Origin: a virus
Length of the DNA stretch: 38,258 nt
Strand: one strand, 5' to 3'
Virus record (IMG/VR): IMGVR_UViG_3300035698_020457
Span: 1 to 38,258 of that record
Made by a program: the position numbers and the translations under genes. The first letter of the stretch is position 1. Every line of letters begins with the position of its first letter. Under the pieces are notes generated by a model. The model worked only from the letters and a program-made list of their open reading frames with translations. It was not told the origin of the DNA and searched no databases. Positions 16,660 through 24,986 of the stretch are shown here, one piece after another.

Positions 16660-17106
16660 TTATGATTTTGGTTGATTATATTCTTTATTAACATCTTTCA
16701 ATATCGATTGAATTGTTACTATTCTTTTATCAGCAGATTCTTTATATGCTTGAACTATATTTCTAATTCTTCTATATTCTTTTACATGTAAAGAAGCTTC
16801 TTTATCGGCTTGACCAGATACAAACTTTTTACCATCAGCTTCAGCTTGTATTTTTAATTGTTCATAATATTCAACTTCGCCATTTCTATATTTAGTATCT
16901 GCGACTCCTAAAACTATTCTTAAATTGCCATAAGCTTTTGATAGTTCATCTAATGCTTTCTTTAATTCTTCTGTGTTGTCATTAAAATCAGCTAAAGTAT
17001 TAGAAACCCATTTATCTACTATTTCCATATCTTTAGCTACATCTTCTAATACCAAATCTAAAGTTTTATCGTCATCGAACAATTTCTCTAAATCTCTGAT
17101 TCTCAT
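16660..17106 (-). CDS. Helical phage protein, possible recombination mediator
   Basis: 148 residues, almost wholly helical and charged, starting MRIRDLEKLFDDDKTLDLVL and with a middle segment YRNGEVEYYEQLKIQAEADG. Size, start and position next to the RecA gene recall T4 UvsY, which loads UvsX on SSB-coated DNA. There is no clear sequence identity, so this is a context guess. A Gam-like or structural helper protein is also possible. Confidence 0.45.
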   Translation of the reverse strand: MRIRDLEKLFDDDKTLDLVLEDVAKDMEIVDKWVSNTLADFNDNTEELKKALDELSKAYGNLRIVLGVADTKYRNGEVEYYEQLKIQAEADGKKFVSGQADKEASLHVKEYRRIRNIVQAYKESADKRIVTIQSILKDVNKEYNQPKS

Positions 17107-17230
17107 AATCTTGCTCCCTTTGTTTTACAATAGGCAAGTTTTCTATTAATCCAGAAAGCAAATCCCATTGTTCTTTGGTTATTTCTTTATCTCCATGATA
17201 GTATATATATTCTTCTTGTTTATTTTTCAT
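17072..17230 (-). CDS. Small protein, 52 aa
   Basis: The frame from ATG 17228-17230 overlaps the RecA stop (ATGA) and runs 35 bases into the next gene. It encodes an acidic peptide starting MKNKQEEYIYYHGDKEITKE with one Trp. Its translation would carry ribosomes from recA into the next gene. No family recognised. Confidence 0.5.
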   Translation of the reverse strand: MKNKQEEYIYYHGDKEITKEQWDLLSGLIENLPIVKQREQDYENQRFREIVR

Positions 17231-18207
17231 TTGTTTATTTTAAAAATATCTTTCTCTATCTTTATCCAATCTTTATCTGTCAATGCTTTTATCATATTAT
17301 CTTTACCAACTACTTTAAGGTCTCCATAAGTATATGTTTTTCCGCTAAGATTAATAACGTTGTATTTAACTCCAGCAAAAAATATACTCTTCTTATTATC
17401 AACTTGACCATTTGTATAAAAATCTATAACAGCTCTTCTGAAAGCTGTTCCTTTTTTATTCTTCTTACCGAATAAATTTATTTCCATTCCTATTCTTTCT
17501 TTCTTATCACCACTACCTACATCCATTGGTTTACCAGCTCTAAATTGAATACGAGTGTCATATAAATGCTTTAATGCTCTACCACCTGCTGTATGTTCTG
17601 GATTGCCATACATAACTCCTACTTTTTCTCTAAGCTGATTTATAAATATTATAGTAGTTTTATGTCCATTTCTTACTTTATTTATTTTACGACACATTGG
17701 AGAATTAACTTTTGCTTGAGAGGCCATATTTTTATCGCTTAATGTTTTCCCTTCTTTTAATTCTTCTTCTGGAACTAAAGCAGATATACTATCGATAACT
17801 ATTAAGTCAACTTGAGATATAAGCTCTATTAAAGCTTCACCAGCTTGTTCTAAGCTCTCTGGATGAAGAACTAATAGATTATCATTATCTACACCACAAA
17901 TCTCTGCCCATTGAGGGTCATAAGAAGCTTCTGCATTGATATAAGCACATGTTTTATCTAAAGATTGATATTTCTTTATTACATGCAAACAGAAAGTAGT
18001 CTTGCCGGAAGATTCTCCACCATAAAATTCCATTATATGACCACCACTATATTGAGATATGCCACCATCAAGAACATAATCCAAAGCATATACGCCTGTT
18101 CTTATCTTTGGCTCTACAACTATATCTGATGCTTTATGAGCCAGATATTTCTTTTCATACTTTTTTAACAATTTATCTAACTTGTCATTCTTTTCTTTTT
18201 TATCCAT
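17227..18207 (-). CDS. recA: RecA/UvsX-like recombinase
   Basis: 326 residues. Walker A GGESSGKTT at about 63-71, catalytic Glu in YINAEASYD, Walker B LIVIDSISALVP, and the L2 region IIFINQLREKVGVMYGNPEHTAGG with the conserved GGRALK. It forms filaments on ssDNA and pairs homologous strands. There is no long acidic C-terminal tail as in bacterial RecA, fitting a phage form. AAGGAG precedes the ATG. It lies in one unit with the RuvC-like resolvase, primase and polymerase. Confidence 0.95.
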   Translation of the reverse strand: MDKKEKNDKLDKLLKKYEKKYLAHKASDIVVEPKIRTGVYALDYVLDGGISQYSGGHIMEFYGGESSGKTTFCLHVIKKYQSLDKTCAYINAEASYDPQWAEICGVDNDNLLVLHPESLEQAGEALIELISQVDLIVIDSISALVPEEELKEGKTLSDKNMASQAKVNSPMCRKINKVRNGHKTTIIFINQLREKVGVMYGNPEHTAGGRALKHLYDTRIQFRAGKPMDVGSGDKKERIGMEINLFGKKNKKGTAFRRAVIDFYTNGQVDNKKSIFFAGVKYNVINLSGKTYTYGDLKVVGKDNMIKALTDKDWIKIEKDIFKINK

Positions 18208-18219
18208 GATTTTTCTCCT

Positions 18220-18438
18220 TTAGAACCATATGCTATTTTTTAAAGTCTGTTCAAGCGTATTGATAGATTTCACAGTTTGAATAACGTTATTGCTCATTTT
18301 ATCAATAGTGCTTCTCATCATCTTCATTTCTTTTCCTGCATAAATCAAGACTACAATTATAATTAAATTCAAAATCATCATAACTATTCTTTGAAATATT
18401 TTAAATATTTCTATTTTCTTATTCACTTTATATATCAT
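18220..18438 (-). CDS. Small membrane protein, 72 aa
   Basis: A basic N-terminus (NKKIEIFKIFQR), a transmembrane helix around residues 19-34 (IVMMILNLIIIVVLIYAG), then a helical tail (MMRSTIDKMSNNVIQTV) that could form a coiled coil. No family recognised. Confidence 0.55.
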   Translation of the reverse strand: MIYKVNKKIEIFKIFQRIVMMILNLIIIVVLIYAGKEMKMMRSTIDKMSNNVIQTVKSINTLEQTLKNSIWF

Positions 18439-18489
18439 ATTTTTATCTTCTTTAAATAACGTTTGAGTAAAATGAATTGTAAAATTGTA

Positions 18490-18696
18490 TTAATTACCAT
18501 TTTTTTCCTCCCAAGAAGATATATCTTTTAATGATTGCACTATACCAACTCTTGCACCGTCTCCACCTATTATAATCGTTACTTCTTCAGCTCCAGCATG
18601 GTATTCAATTACATCATGATAAGTAATATCATATCCTGCTCTGTGATGAAATACTAAAATTAATAACATTAATAAGATATTAATTGTTTTATTCAT
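18490..18696 (-). CDS. Small exported or membrane-anchored protein, 68 aa
   Basis: An N-terminal hydrophobic segment after a short basic start (NKTINILLMLLILVF) looks like a signal anchor. The remainder has a histidine pair and a Gly/Val-rich strand region (EEVTIIIGGDGARVGIV). GAGGAG upstream overlaps the stop of the RuvC-like gene. Function unknown. Confidence 0.55.
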   Translation of the reverse strand: MNKTINILLMLLILVFHHRAGYDITYHDVIEYHAGAEEVTIIIGGDGARVGIVQSLKDISSWEEKNGN

Positions 18697-18698
18697 TA

Positions 18699-19280
18699 TT
18701 ACTCCTCAACTGTTAAGCCACCAAGAGCAAGCACTAAAGCATCTGCTTCGTCTGTTTGGTTTGACTTTAGTTTTAAATTTAATCCTGTATTAATATAATG
18801 TATTATTTCTTTTTTCAATTTTGGGCCCTTGGATCGTTTAGTTTTCTTTTTAAATCTTATCTTTCTTCTTGCTGATGTAGGTAAATCAAAATAAACTTTT
18901 TTAGAACACCCTCTAAATCTTTCATAAACTAATATACCAAATCTTGCAAGAGCTTTAAGTGTTTTGGCATTGGAACCAAAGAAGCAGTCTTCGATGACAA
19001 CTCTATCTAATGAAAAATTAGATATTATGGCTCTTTTTATTTGGTCTAATTGCTCCAAAAATGAATCAGCGCCTATTAGAAAGCTATTAGAAGTTTTAGG
19101 AACTTTAATAACATCAACTTTTTCTACAACCAAATAAGTATCTGTAGTTCTTAATAATGCTATTCCTGTGCTATACATAGACACATCTACTCCAAGAGTT
19201 ATTTTATTACGAGCTAACTCTATATCGTAAAATGTTTCTACAGTTTCAAGCTTAATTTTTTTTATATATGATTTTTTCAT
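18699..19280 (-). CDS. RuvC-like Holliday junction resolvase
   Basis: 193 residues with an RNase H-fold catalytic series: TLGVDVSMYSTGIA (first Asp), VVIEDCFF (Glu) and a C-terminal NQTDEADALVLAL (Asp pair). A basic loop (RFKKKTKRSKGPKLKK) lies between. This matches phage and poxvirus-type RuvC resolvases, which cleave four-way junctions and clear branched DNA before packaging. The gene starts at the stop of the primase-ATPase gene. Confidence 0.85.
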   Translation of the reverse strand: MKKSYIKKIKLETVETFYDIELARNKITLGVDVSMYSTGIALLRTTDTYLVVEKVDVIKVPKTSNSFLIGADSFLEQLDQIKRAIISNFSLDRVVIEDCFFGSNAKTLKALARFGILVYERFRGCSKKVYFDLPTSARRKIRFKKKTKRSKGPKLKKEIIHYINTGLNLKLKSNQTDEADALVLALGGLTVEE

Positions 19281-21163
19281 TATTTATTTTCTTCCTGTTG
19301 TATTTCTTCTATAGTCTTTACTAATTTAGTGTCCCAATCATAATGACAAGGTATTTCCCACTTCTTGCCTTTTATTTTAGGGTCTCTACAAGAATCTATA
19401 ACAAACTTCGTATTTTCTCCACTTTCATCTTCATACATATAACGAGTTATTATTGCTGGAAACTGAGCTATTTGGTCTTTTGCAAAGAAAGTATCATCAG
19501 TTCTTAACTGAACAAAACATATTAAAAATCCATGAGTTCTCTTTACTTTTTCTACAAGAGAAGCAAATACATTATCTGTTCTTGCAAAGTCTGTTGGTTT
19601 TACCCAGTCAAATATAGTTACTTTATTTTTTCTCAAAATAACATTAAATGGATCCGTAGTAAAAGCAGAATCAAAATCGTCATCTTTCATTCCAAGTTTT
19701 AAAGCTGTTTTTGCATATCTACCACCGGACTCATTATAAATATAGTCAGGTTTTATACCTTGGTCTACAAATCTTTTAACTAAATTCATAGCAAGTGTGG
19801 TTTTACCATATTTATTTTGAGAACCAATCAAAACCAAGTCTTCATAATTCAAATGAGCCCATTCACTGAAGAAAGGAACATTAAATTCAACTGGTCTTCC
19901 TATATTTAATAATTTTCCTGTCCATTCTAAACTATTTATTATAGAATAAATACTCTTACTTTTTTTAGAGATGATTTCTTCTTTAACTAAATAGCTTAAT
20001 ACTTTATCTACTCTCTTCTTATCTTCGCCTCTATTTGTTCCCACTACTGCCATGGCTATTTCTGTTCTGTTTGCTTCTTCAACATTTTTTAAATAATCAA
20101 CTATTTCATGAGCTAACTCTGTCTCATCAAATTTAACATATTTATCTAATTGTCTAAGCATATCATTTATAGCTTTAGGATTCATTGGGTTAGCTAATAG
20201 ATGCTTATTTAGAGTATGAAGCACATAACCTGTCTGTTTGATATTTAACTGCTTTCTAAAAATTCCACCTAACTTTGTAAATGAAGAATTACGACATCCT
20301 TCTAATCCTTTATTTATTAAGTCAAACTCTTTAGGGTCTATCTTAAAAGACCCAGAGTTGATAGCTTCTCTTATATCTTCACTTACTGTCGGGCGAGCAA
20401 CGGTGACTTTACTTTTGATTAGTTTCTTTAATTCTTCGGGCATTTTGGTTATAGGATTTATAGTTATTTTACGTGCTATATTATCAATCTTAGATGGAGC
20501 TATTACAACTTGACCACCGTCATTTTCTAAATCTATTTTATATTCGTCTATACGAGTCTTTGGTAAATCAGATTCATATTTATAGAATAGATGATAACCA
20601 TGTGTGCTTTCCTGCATAAGTGTCTTACCCATTAGTTTCTTTATATCTTCTGGGATAGGTTTTTGGTCAATATCAAGAATAGTAATGCCACTCATAACTC
20701 CTGTTTTAACTCCTACATTAAGACCGTCAACTAACCATCTCTTCCATTCCACAATATCTTTATGTTCTTTCTTTGTCCAGCCAGTTTCAATTGGAATTTT
20801 TTGATTCTTGGCTATTGCAACTAAATCAAAATTATTGTCTTTATAAAATTTTAACAGTTCTTCTATATTTTGCTCATCTACAGAAGTAACTATGTCAATT
20901 TCTAATAATTGTTTCATATAATGAATCTGTTCTTTTTCTATAGTTGAATATTTAATTTCTAATTTTCCAGCTATATCAAAAATATTCATCTTTTGATTAC
21001 ATGCATGACAATTGAATTTGTGTATATTAGGTATTTTTATACACATTTGTTTTGCATCACAAAGAGGACAATCAATTATTACAGTGGGTCCTTTTTTAGT
21101 AATTTTAATACCTTTTAATTTTAAGTAATCCAATAACTTACTTTCAATAATTTGTTTATGCAT
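19280..21163 (-). CDS. AEP primase-polymerase fused to RecA-fold ATPase/helicase
   Basis: 627 residues. An N-terminal zinc finger has CPLC (32-35) and CHAC (52-55). A primase-polymerase region follows at about 115-245 with VGVKTGVMSGITILDIDQ (Asp 164 and 166) and a THGYHLFYK stretch (His 188/191), as in the bifunctional primase/polymerase family. A winged-helix-like linker spans about 360-410, and a P-loop ATPase has SQNKYGKTT near 448-456. It probably primes and unwinds at the replication fork. The first P-loop glycine is replaced by Ser. AAGGAG precedes the start. Confidence 0.82.
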   Translation of the reverse strand: MHKQIIESKLLDYLKLKGIKITKKGPTVIIDCPLCDAKQMCIKIPNIHKFNCHACNQKMNIFDIAGKLEIKYSTIEKEQIHYMKQLLEIDIVTSVDEQNIEELLKFYKDNNFDLVAIAKNQKIPIETGWTKKEHKDIVEWKRWLVDGLNVGVKTGVMSGITILDIDQKPIPEDIKKLMGKTLMQESTHGYHLFYKYESDLPKTRIDEYKIDLENDGGQVVIAPSKIDNIARKITINPITKMPEELKKLIKSKVTVARPTVSEDIREAINSGSFKIDPKEFDLINKGLEGCRNSSFTKLGGIFRKQLNIKQTGYVLHTLNKHLLANPMNPKAINDMLRQLDKYVKFDETELAHEIVDYLKNVEEANRTEIAMAVVGTNRGEDKKRVDKVLSYLVKEEIISKKSKSIYSIINSLEWTGKLLNIGRPVEFNVPFFSEWAHLNYEDLVLIGSQNKYGKTTLAMNLVKRFVDQGIKPDYIYNESGGRYAKTALKLGMKDDDFDSAFTTDPFNVILRKNKVTIFDWVKPTDFARTDNVFASLVEKVKRTHGFLICFVQLRTDDTFFAKDQIAQFPAIITRYMYEDESGENTKFVIDSCRDPKIKGKKWEIPCHYDWDTKLVKTIEEIQQEENK

Positions 21164-21187
21164 TATAACTATCTCCTTTTAAAATTT

Positions 21188-21361
21188 TTATCTCTCTTCT
21201 CCTGCATTAGATATGTAATTCCACTCATATTCAAAATTAACAAAAACCCACTCCCAAAATCTATCTTGTTTAGGATTATAATATTTTAGAGTTTCGTGTA
21301 TTATATGAGGAAGAGCAAGCAAGAAAAAAGCACTTGTCAGATAACGTTGCCAATATTTCAT
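21188..21361 (-). CDS. Small protein with hydrophobic N-terminus, 57 aa
   Basis: ATG at 21359-21361 with GGGAG nine bases upstream and an ATGA overlap with the previous stop. It begins MKYWQRYLTSAFFLLALPHI, probably a membrane anchor, and continues with an aromatic, acidic segment. No family recognised. Confidence 0.5.
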   Translation of the reverse strand: MKYWQRYLTSAFFLLALPHIIHETLKYYNPKQDRFWEWVFVNFEYEWNYISNAGEER

Positions 21362-21474
21362 TCTCTAAACTCCCTTATTGTTTGTTTCGTTGTATCTATA
21401 AATATTAACATAGCAAAAATAATAGCTAATATTAGATTTATTATTATATTCTTTATAAATTTGAGTAGTTTCAA
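21358..21474 (-). CDS. Small membrane protein, 38 aa, TTG start
   Basis: A TTG at 21472-21474 preceded by AAAGGAC encodes MKLLKFIKNIIINLILAIIF and a polar tail; one transmembrane span. Its TGA overlaps the next ATG. The GTG three codons earlier in another frame stops at once, which favours the TTG. Confidence 0.45.
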   Translation of the reverse strand: MKLLKFIKNIIINLILAIIFAMLIFIDTTKQTIREFRE

Positions 21475-21489
21475 AGTTGCACGTCCTTT

Positions 21490-21714
21490 TTATTTTAAAG
21501 AGTCCCCTCCAAATGCCAAGTTACCTACAATGTGTATATAATGATATTCATTAAATACGCCAGAGCCATGACAAGCTCTACACGTTATTTTTTTATATAT
21601 TTTAGGACAGTGTATATTCCCCGGTCTTTCCATCTCTCCTGTTTCGTTACATATATAACATTCTTTACTATCATCTACTTTAATTATCTCTACCTTTTTA
21701 TTTTTCATCTTCAA
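21490..21714 (-). CDS. DnaJ-type zinc-finger protein, 74 aa
   Basis: Two knuckles, CYICNETGEM and CRACHGSGVF, resemble the CxxCxGxG repeats of the DnaJ zinc domain. The N-terminus is charged and the C-terminus ends GGDSLK. AAGGAG precedes the start. Stand-alone DnaJ-like zinc fingers are frequent in phages with unknown roles. Confidence 0.65.
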   Translation of the reverse strand: MKMKNKKVEIIKVDDSKECYICNETGEMERPGNIHCPKIYKKITCRACHGSGVFNEYHYIHIVGNLAFGGDSLK

Positions 21715-21719
21715 TCTCC

Positions 21720-22076
21720 TTATAATCGTTTACGAATTCGATTAGGCAATAAACTGTTAATAGCATATAGAACTATATTAGGTCTTTTAAACCCATTCAA
21801 TCCTCTTCTACGATAAGGATAATAAACATAAGTTACATAGAACAAATACAACATACATGTTAGCGCCAAAGCATTGATAGCGAATAAATATAAATCATTA
21901 ATAATTACAGAATAACTTATTCTCATTAAATCATTTATAATAGCGGCATTTGTGAATTTACGTGATTGTCCTTTAGCTGATTTGACTTTGATAATACGCC
22001 TTGCTTGCCAAGTATATTTATAAGCGTCAAATATGCCAGTTATTACTAATAAAATTCCAACTACAGTTCTTATCAT
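21720..22076 (-). CDS. Membrane protein, 118 aa
   Basis: Two or three hydrophobic segments: residues 3-18 (RTVVGILLVITGIFDAY), about 55-85 (YLFAINALALTCMLYLFYVT), and a basic C-terminus (RRRGLNGFKRP...RIRKRL). No family recognised. The start overlaps the previous gene's stop. Confidence 0.6.
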   Translation of the reverse strand: MIRTVVGILLVITGIFDAYKYTWQARRIIKVKSAKGQSRKFTNAAIINDLMRISYSVIINDLYLFAINALALTCMLYLFYVTYVYYPYRRRGLNGFKRPNIVLYAINSLLPNRIRKRL

Positions 22077-22438
22077 TATTTTCCCTTATTTTCTTGTTTC
22101 TTTAATGATTCGTGAAATAACTTAATCTTATCATATAAATCTAAATGTCTTTCATTAGCAGTTTTTGTTTTGTTTAATTCTTCTAATTGTTTAATAATTA
22201 TTTCTCTTTCTGTTCTTACAAGTTTAATATCTATTACTTGCTTATGAGCTTTCTTGTCCCAGACTATTTGACTACTTCCGTCTGGATTTGTAACCGTTCT
22301 GATTTTATATTCTTTTAATTCTTCTGGCTTAAAACTCAGTTTTTTTGTCATTTCTCTTGTTACTCTTAAAGTAGCAAAATCGCTATTTTTTGGAAGTATT
22401 CTTTTAAGCATTATTCTATCAAGTATAGTTAATTTCAT
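22076..22438 (-). CDS. Hypothetical phage protein, 120 aa
   Basis: A basic, mixed fold protein. The middle has TVTNPDGSSQIVWDKKAHKQ followed by a long C-terminal helix rich in Glu and Lys. No catalytic motif recognised. GGGAAG precedes the ATG. It lies among small membrane and basic proteins. Confidence 0.6.
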   Translation of the reverse strand: MKLTILDRIMLKRILPKNSDFATLRVTREMTKKLSFKPEELKEYKIRTVTNPDGSSQIVWDKKAHKQVIDIKLVRTEREIIIKQLEELNKTKTANERHLDLYDKIKLFHESLKKQENKGK

Positions 22439-22545
22439 TATTTTCTTCCCTTGCCAGATTTTTTAGTTCTTTTACAACCACCCCTACCTTTGTTAGCTCT
22501 TCTTCCTTTTCCACTGCCATCTTTTTTTGGACCATTATATCCCAT
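22438..22545 (-). CDS. Gly/Lys-rich basic peptide, 35 aa
   Basis: The frame encodes MGYNGPKKDGSGKGRRANKG and a GRGGCKRTKKSGKGRK end. Low complexity, strongly basic, one Cys. AAGGAG precedes it. It resembles small nucleic-acid-binding or disordered peptides; function unknown. Confidence 0.5.
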   Translation of the reverse strand: MGYNGPKKDGSGKGRRANKGRGGCKRTKKSGKGRK

Positions 22546-22562
22546 GTTATTTCTCCTTTTTA

Positions 22563-23639
22563 CTATTTTTCAAGTATTCCGTTTAATCTTCTATCACATA
22601 AAAATTCAGTCAACAATCTTGCTCCGTTTTTTAAATCTTTCATATTGATTATTTCAACAGGAGAATGCATATTTCTTAAAGGAATGCCTAAATCTACTAT
22701 CTTAATTCCACCATATAAATTAGCAACTGACTTAGCATTTGTTCCACCGGCATCTGAAGTAGCTAAATATTGAACTTGAATTTTTTTATTTTTAGCAACA
22801 TAACCTAACAAGTCAACTGATTTACGATGAATATTAATACCTTTATATATAGCTAAACCTTTCTCAAGAAGACATCTTCCTGTTCTTCTCTCATCTACAT
22901 CTGATTGGTCTGTTGCAAATGTAACGTCAACTCCTACAAATAAATCTGGCTTAAATCTATAAGCCATCTCTTTAGCGCCTTTACACCCAACTTCTTCTTG
23001 TGAAGTAAATACAAATTTAAGAGTTGGTAATGACTTTAAACGTTTACGCATAATAGTTTTTATTGTTTCAATTAAAATAAAACACCCAGCTTTATCATCA
23101 AATCCTGAACCTGTATAATATCCATCTATTAATCTATCAAATTCTGGACTTAAAACAACAGGGTCTCCTATTGAAATCAAAGATGCTACTTGTTTTCTTT
23201 TTCTAATTCCGACATCTAAAGTTACGTCTGATGTTCTATTTGGCAATTCATCTGTTTCATCATCAATCAAATGAATAGGTTTAGTTCCTATTACTCCTTT
23301 TATAACTTTATTATGAGAAGTCAAAATCGACACTTTTCTGCCTCTTAATAGAGAAGTATCATGACCTCCAATAGCAATTAAACTAATATACCCACCTTTA
23401 TCAATATTATTCACTAAAAATCCAAGTTGGTCTTGATGAGCGTCTATTACAACTACTTTATCAGTCTTGCCTTTGATAGTAGCAATAACATTATTATGAA
23501 AATCAATTTCAACTCTTGTCCGAGGTAAGTATTTGAGTAGTTCTATTTTGATATATTCTGATAGTGGTCTTTCGAATCCACTGGGCGAAGGAATATCTAC
23601 TAAATCTTTTAATAGTTTAGTTTCTTTATTATATGACAT
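22563..23639 (-). CDS. M42 family metalloaminopeptidase
   Basis: 358 residues from ATG 23637-23639, which has AAGGAG upstream. A longer frame to 23696 would run through the promoter and is rejected. Family residues: PSPSGFERP at the N-terminus, IDAHQDQLGF (zinc His and the next Asp), GSGFDDKAG (bridging Asp), FTSQEEVGCKGA (Glu pair), VGVDVTFATD and a C-terminal NMHSPVE (zinc His). M42 enzymes form large dodecameric peptide-trimming shells (TET, glutamyl aminopeptidase, deblocking aminopeptidase). It is the first gene after promoter P2. A complete M42 peptidase is unusual in a phage and may complement the proteases encoded upstream. Confidence 0.92.
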   Translation of the reverse strand: MSYNKETKLLKDLVDIPSPSGFERPLSEYIKIELLKYLPRTRVEIDFHNNVIATIKGKTDKVVVIDAHQDQLGFLVNNIDKGGYISLIAIGGHDTSLLRGRKVSILTSHNKVIKGVIGTKPIHLIDDETDELPNRTSDVTLDVGIRKRKQVASLISIGDPVVLSPEFDRLIDGYYTGSGFDDKAGCFILIETIKTIMRKRLKSLPTLKFVFTSQEEVGCKGAKEMAYRFKPDLFVGVDVTFATDQSDVDERRTGRCLLEKGLAIYKGINIHRKSVDLLGYVAKNKKIQVQYLATSDAGGTNAKSVANLYGGIKIVDLGIPLRNMHSPVEIINMKDLKNGARLLTEFLCDRRLNGILEK

Positions 23640-23666
23640 TTTTGACTCCTTTTTTTGTCTATTATC

Positions 23667-23709
23667 ATTATAACATAAGTTATATCTTACTGTCAAGTAA
23701 TACTGTCAA
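23667..23709 (-). promoter_or_regulatory. Promoter P2 with upstream TGACA element
   Basis: Minus strand: TTGACA at 23691-23696, 18-base spacer, TGTTATAAT with TATAAT at 23667-23672. A second TTGACA sits at 23704-23709, exactly 13 bases away. The stretch between matches the promoter at 37.5 kb over 18 bases. It drives the M42 gene and probably the whole replication unit down to 11.59 kb. Confidence 0.88.
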
Positions 23710-23751
23710 TTAATTAAAATAATTTAAGTTCTTATAGGTAAACAAGTTATA

Positions 23752-24285
23752 TCAATCCCACAATGAGAAGAAATACATTCTAAACAATTTCCACCCCTCA
23801 TCATATTCTCGTATTTCATGAGCTGACATACATCTATCATTGTTATCGTATTTTTTATTAAGTTTTTCAAGAGACTTATCCCATTTTACTCGTTTCTTTT
23901 TATTTCTAATCAAAAACACCTCATTTATACTCATTTTTTTAGCAAGATAAAAAGTATAAGAAATTTTATTTAAAATATCAACCCATTGACCTTCTGTTAA
24001 TTGGCCAGAGCCACCATCTCCATCTTTCTTTAATTTTCTAACTCCGTGTTCGATAACATCTGACAAGTAATAAGCAAAACCCCAAACATCAGAATCGGCA
24101 TACCCTTTTTTTCCTCTCTGTATAAATGATTTTATATTTAAAGGAATCATATCAATATAACGTATTACGCTATAATAAGAATCTCGTATGAAATATAAAA
24201 TTGGATGACGTTTTCTTCTTTTTCTTTCTCTTTTAAAACTTCTCATGAGTGTTTTATGTGAAAGAAGTTTGTATTTTTTCTTCAT
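23752..24285 (-). CDS. Conserved phage protein of unknown function, 177 aa
   Basis: ATG 24283-24285 with AAAGGAG upstream is preferred; the frame extends further but overlaps the membrane gene upstream. The N-terminus is very basic (SFKRERKRRKRHPILYFI). Residues 50-110 include KGYADSDVWGFAYYLSDVIE, a pattern seen in a family of uncharacterised proteins from many phages. No enzymatic motif. It is the last gene of the long operon, before promoter P2. Confidence 0.65.
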   Translation of the reverse strand: MKKKYKLLSHKTLMRSFKRERKRRKRHPILYFIRDSYYSVIRYIDMIPLNIKSFIQRGKKGYADSDVWGFAYYLSDVIEHGVRKLKKDGDGGSGQLTEGQWVDILNKISYTFYLAKKMSINEVFLIRNKKKRVKWDKSLEKLNKKYDNNDRCMSAHEIREYDEGWKLFRMYFFSLWD

Positions 24286-24521
24286 TTTATATTCTCCTTT
24301 TGAGTCTTTCGCCAGTTTATAATACCATAAACATTCATAGCAAGTAGATATACAGAAATAGCAACTATACTTGATGACTTGAATAACACACCCAGCCAAA
24401 TATATATTCCATTTGCTATACCAAAATATGCGAACCCAGAAACTTTTTTTCTTGCTATAAGAAAGGAACCCAAAATAAATCCAATATTAGCTACCCAACC
24501 TAAAATATCTGTTAATTGCAT
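24282..24521 (-). CDS. Small PnuC-like membrane protein
   Basis: 79 residues with three hydrophobic segments and a C-terminal AMNVYGIINWRKTQ, which resembles the end of PnuC-type nicotinamide riboside transporters, where a conserved N-x-Y-G-x-x-x-W motif occurs. The protein is about a third of the usual PnuC length, like the half-size transporters of the SemiSWEET type. It might work as an oligomer; transport and substrate are inference. Confidence 0.55.
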   Translation of the reverse strand: MQLTDILGWVANIGFILGSFLIARKKVSGFAYFGIANGIYIWLGVLFKSSSIVAISVYLLAMNVYGIINWRKTQKENIK

Positions 24522-24530
24522 GATAGTCTC

Positions 24531-24986
24531 CTATTTCTTATCTTTCAGATTCTTTGGCAAAATGCTCATTACATTAAAATCAGTAATTTTAAATCCAAAT
24601 TTTCTATAATAACTTTTCTTGCCTTTAGCCGATGTTAAAAAGATAGACATAAATCCATCTTTTTTACAATACTCTAAAGTAGCTTTCATTAATCTTCCTC
24701 CTATACCTTGACCTTGAAAAGAAGGAATAACCATTACTTCGCTTATATAATATTCATAAGTAGAATCTCCTTTTATTCTGACTATACCTATTAATTTATT
24801 ATCTTCTTGCCTACGAGCAGTAATATAAGTAGAATGCTTCATAGCATTTATCTCTTTATCTTTATTTCTTACCTTGTAGTAAAATATTTTAGCAGAATCA
24901 TATTTGTCTGAATTATTCATTTCTTTGAATAATATTTTTAATTCTTCATATACAATTTTTTCATCATTAACTATAATTTTAATCAT
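24531..24986 (-). CDS. GNAT family N-acetyltransferase
   Basis: 151 residues from ATG 24984-24986. A TTG two codons earlier has better spacing to the AAAGGAG, so it may be the real start. Motif A is SEVMVIPSFQGQGIGGRLMK with the Q-x-x-G-x-G/A acetyl-CoA loop, and the C-terminal GKKSYYRKFGFK matches the usual YxxxGF end. It acetylates an amine on a small molecule or protein. It overlaps the transporter gene by one base and is next to the amidoligase gene. Confidence 0.85.
   Translation of the reverse strand: MIKIIVNDEKIVYEELKILFKEMNNSDKYDSAKIFYYKVRNKDKEINAMKHSTYITARRQEDNKLIGIVRIKGDSTYEYYISEVMVIPSFQGQGIGGRLMKATLEYCKKDGFMSIFLTSAKGKKSYYRKFGFKITDFNVMSILPKNLKDKK

Noticed and set aside
23640-23696. 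Longer M42 protein starting at 23696
   Set aside because: The extra 19 codons lie across the P2 promoter, and the ATG at 23639 has a strong ribosome site.
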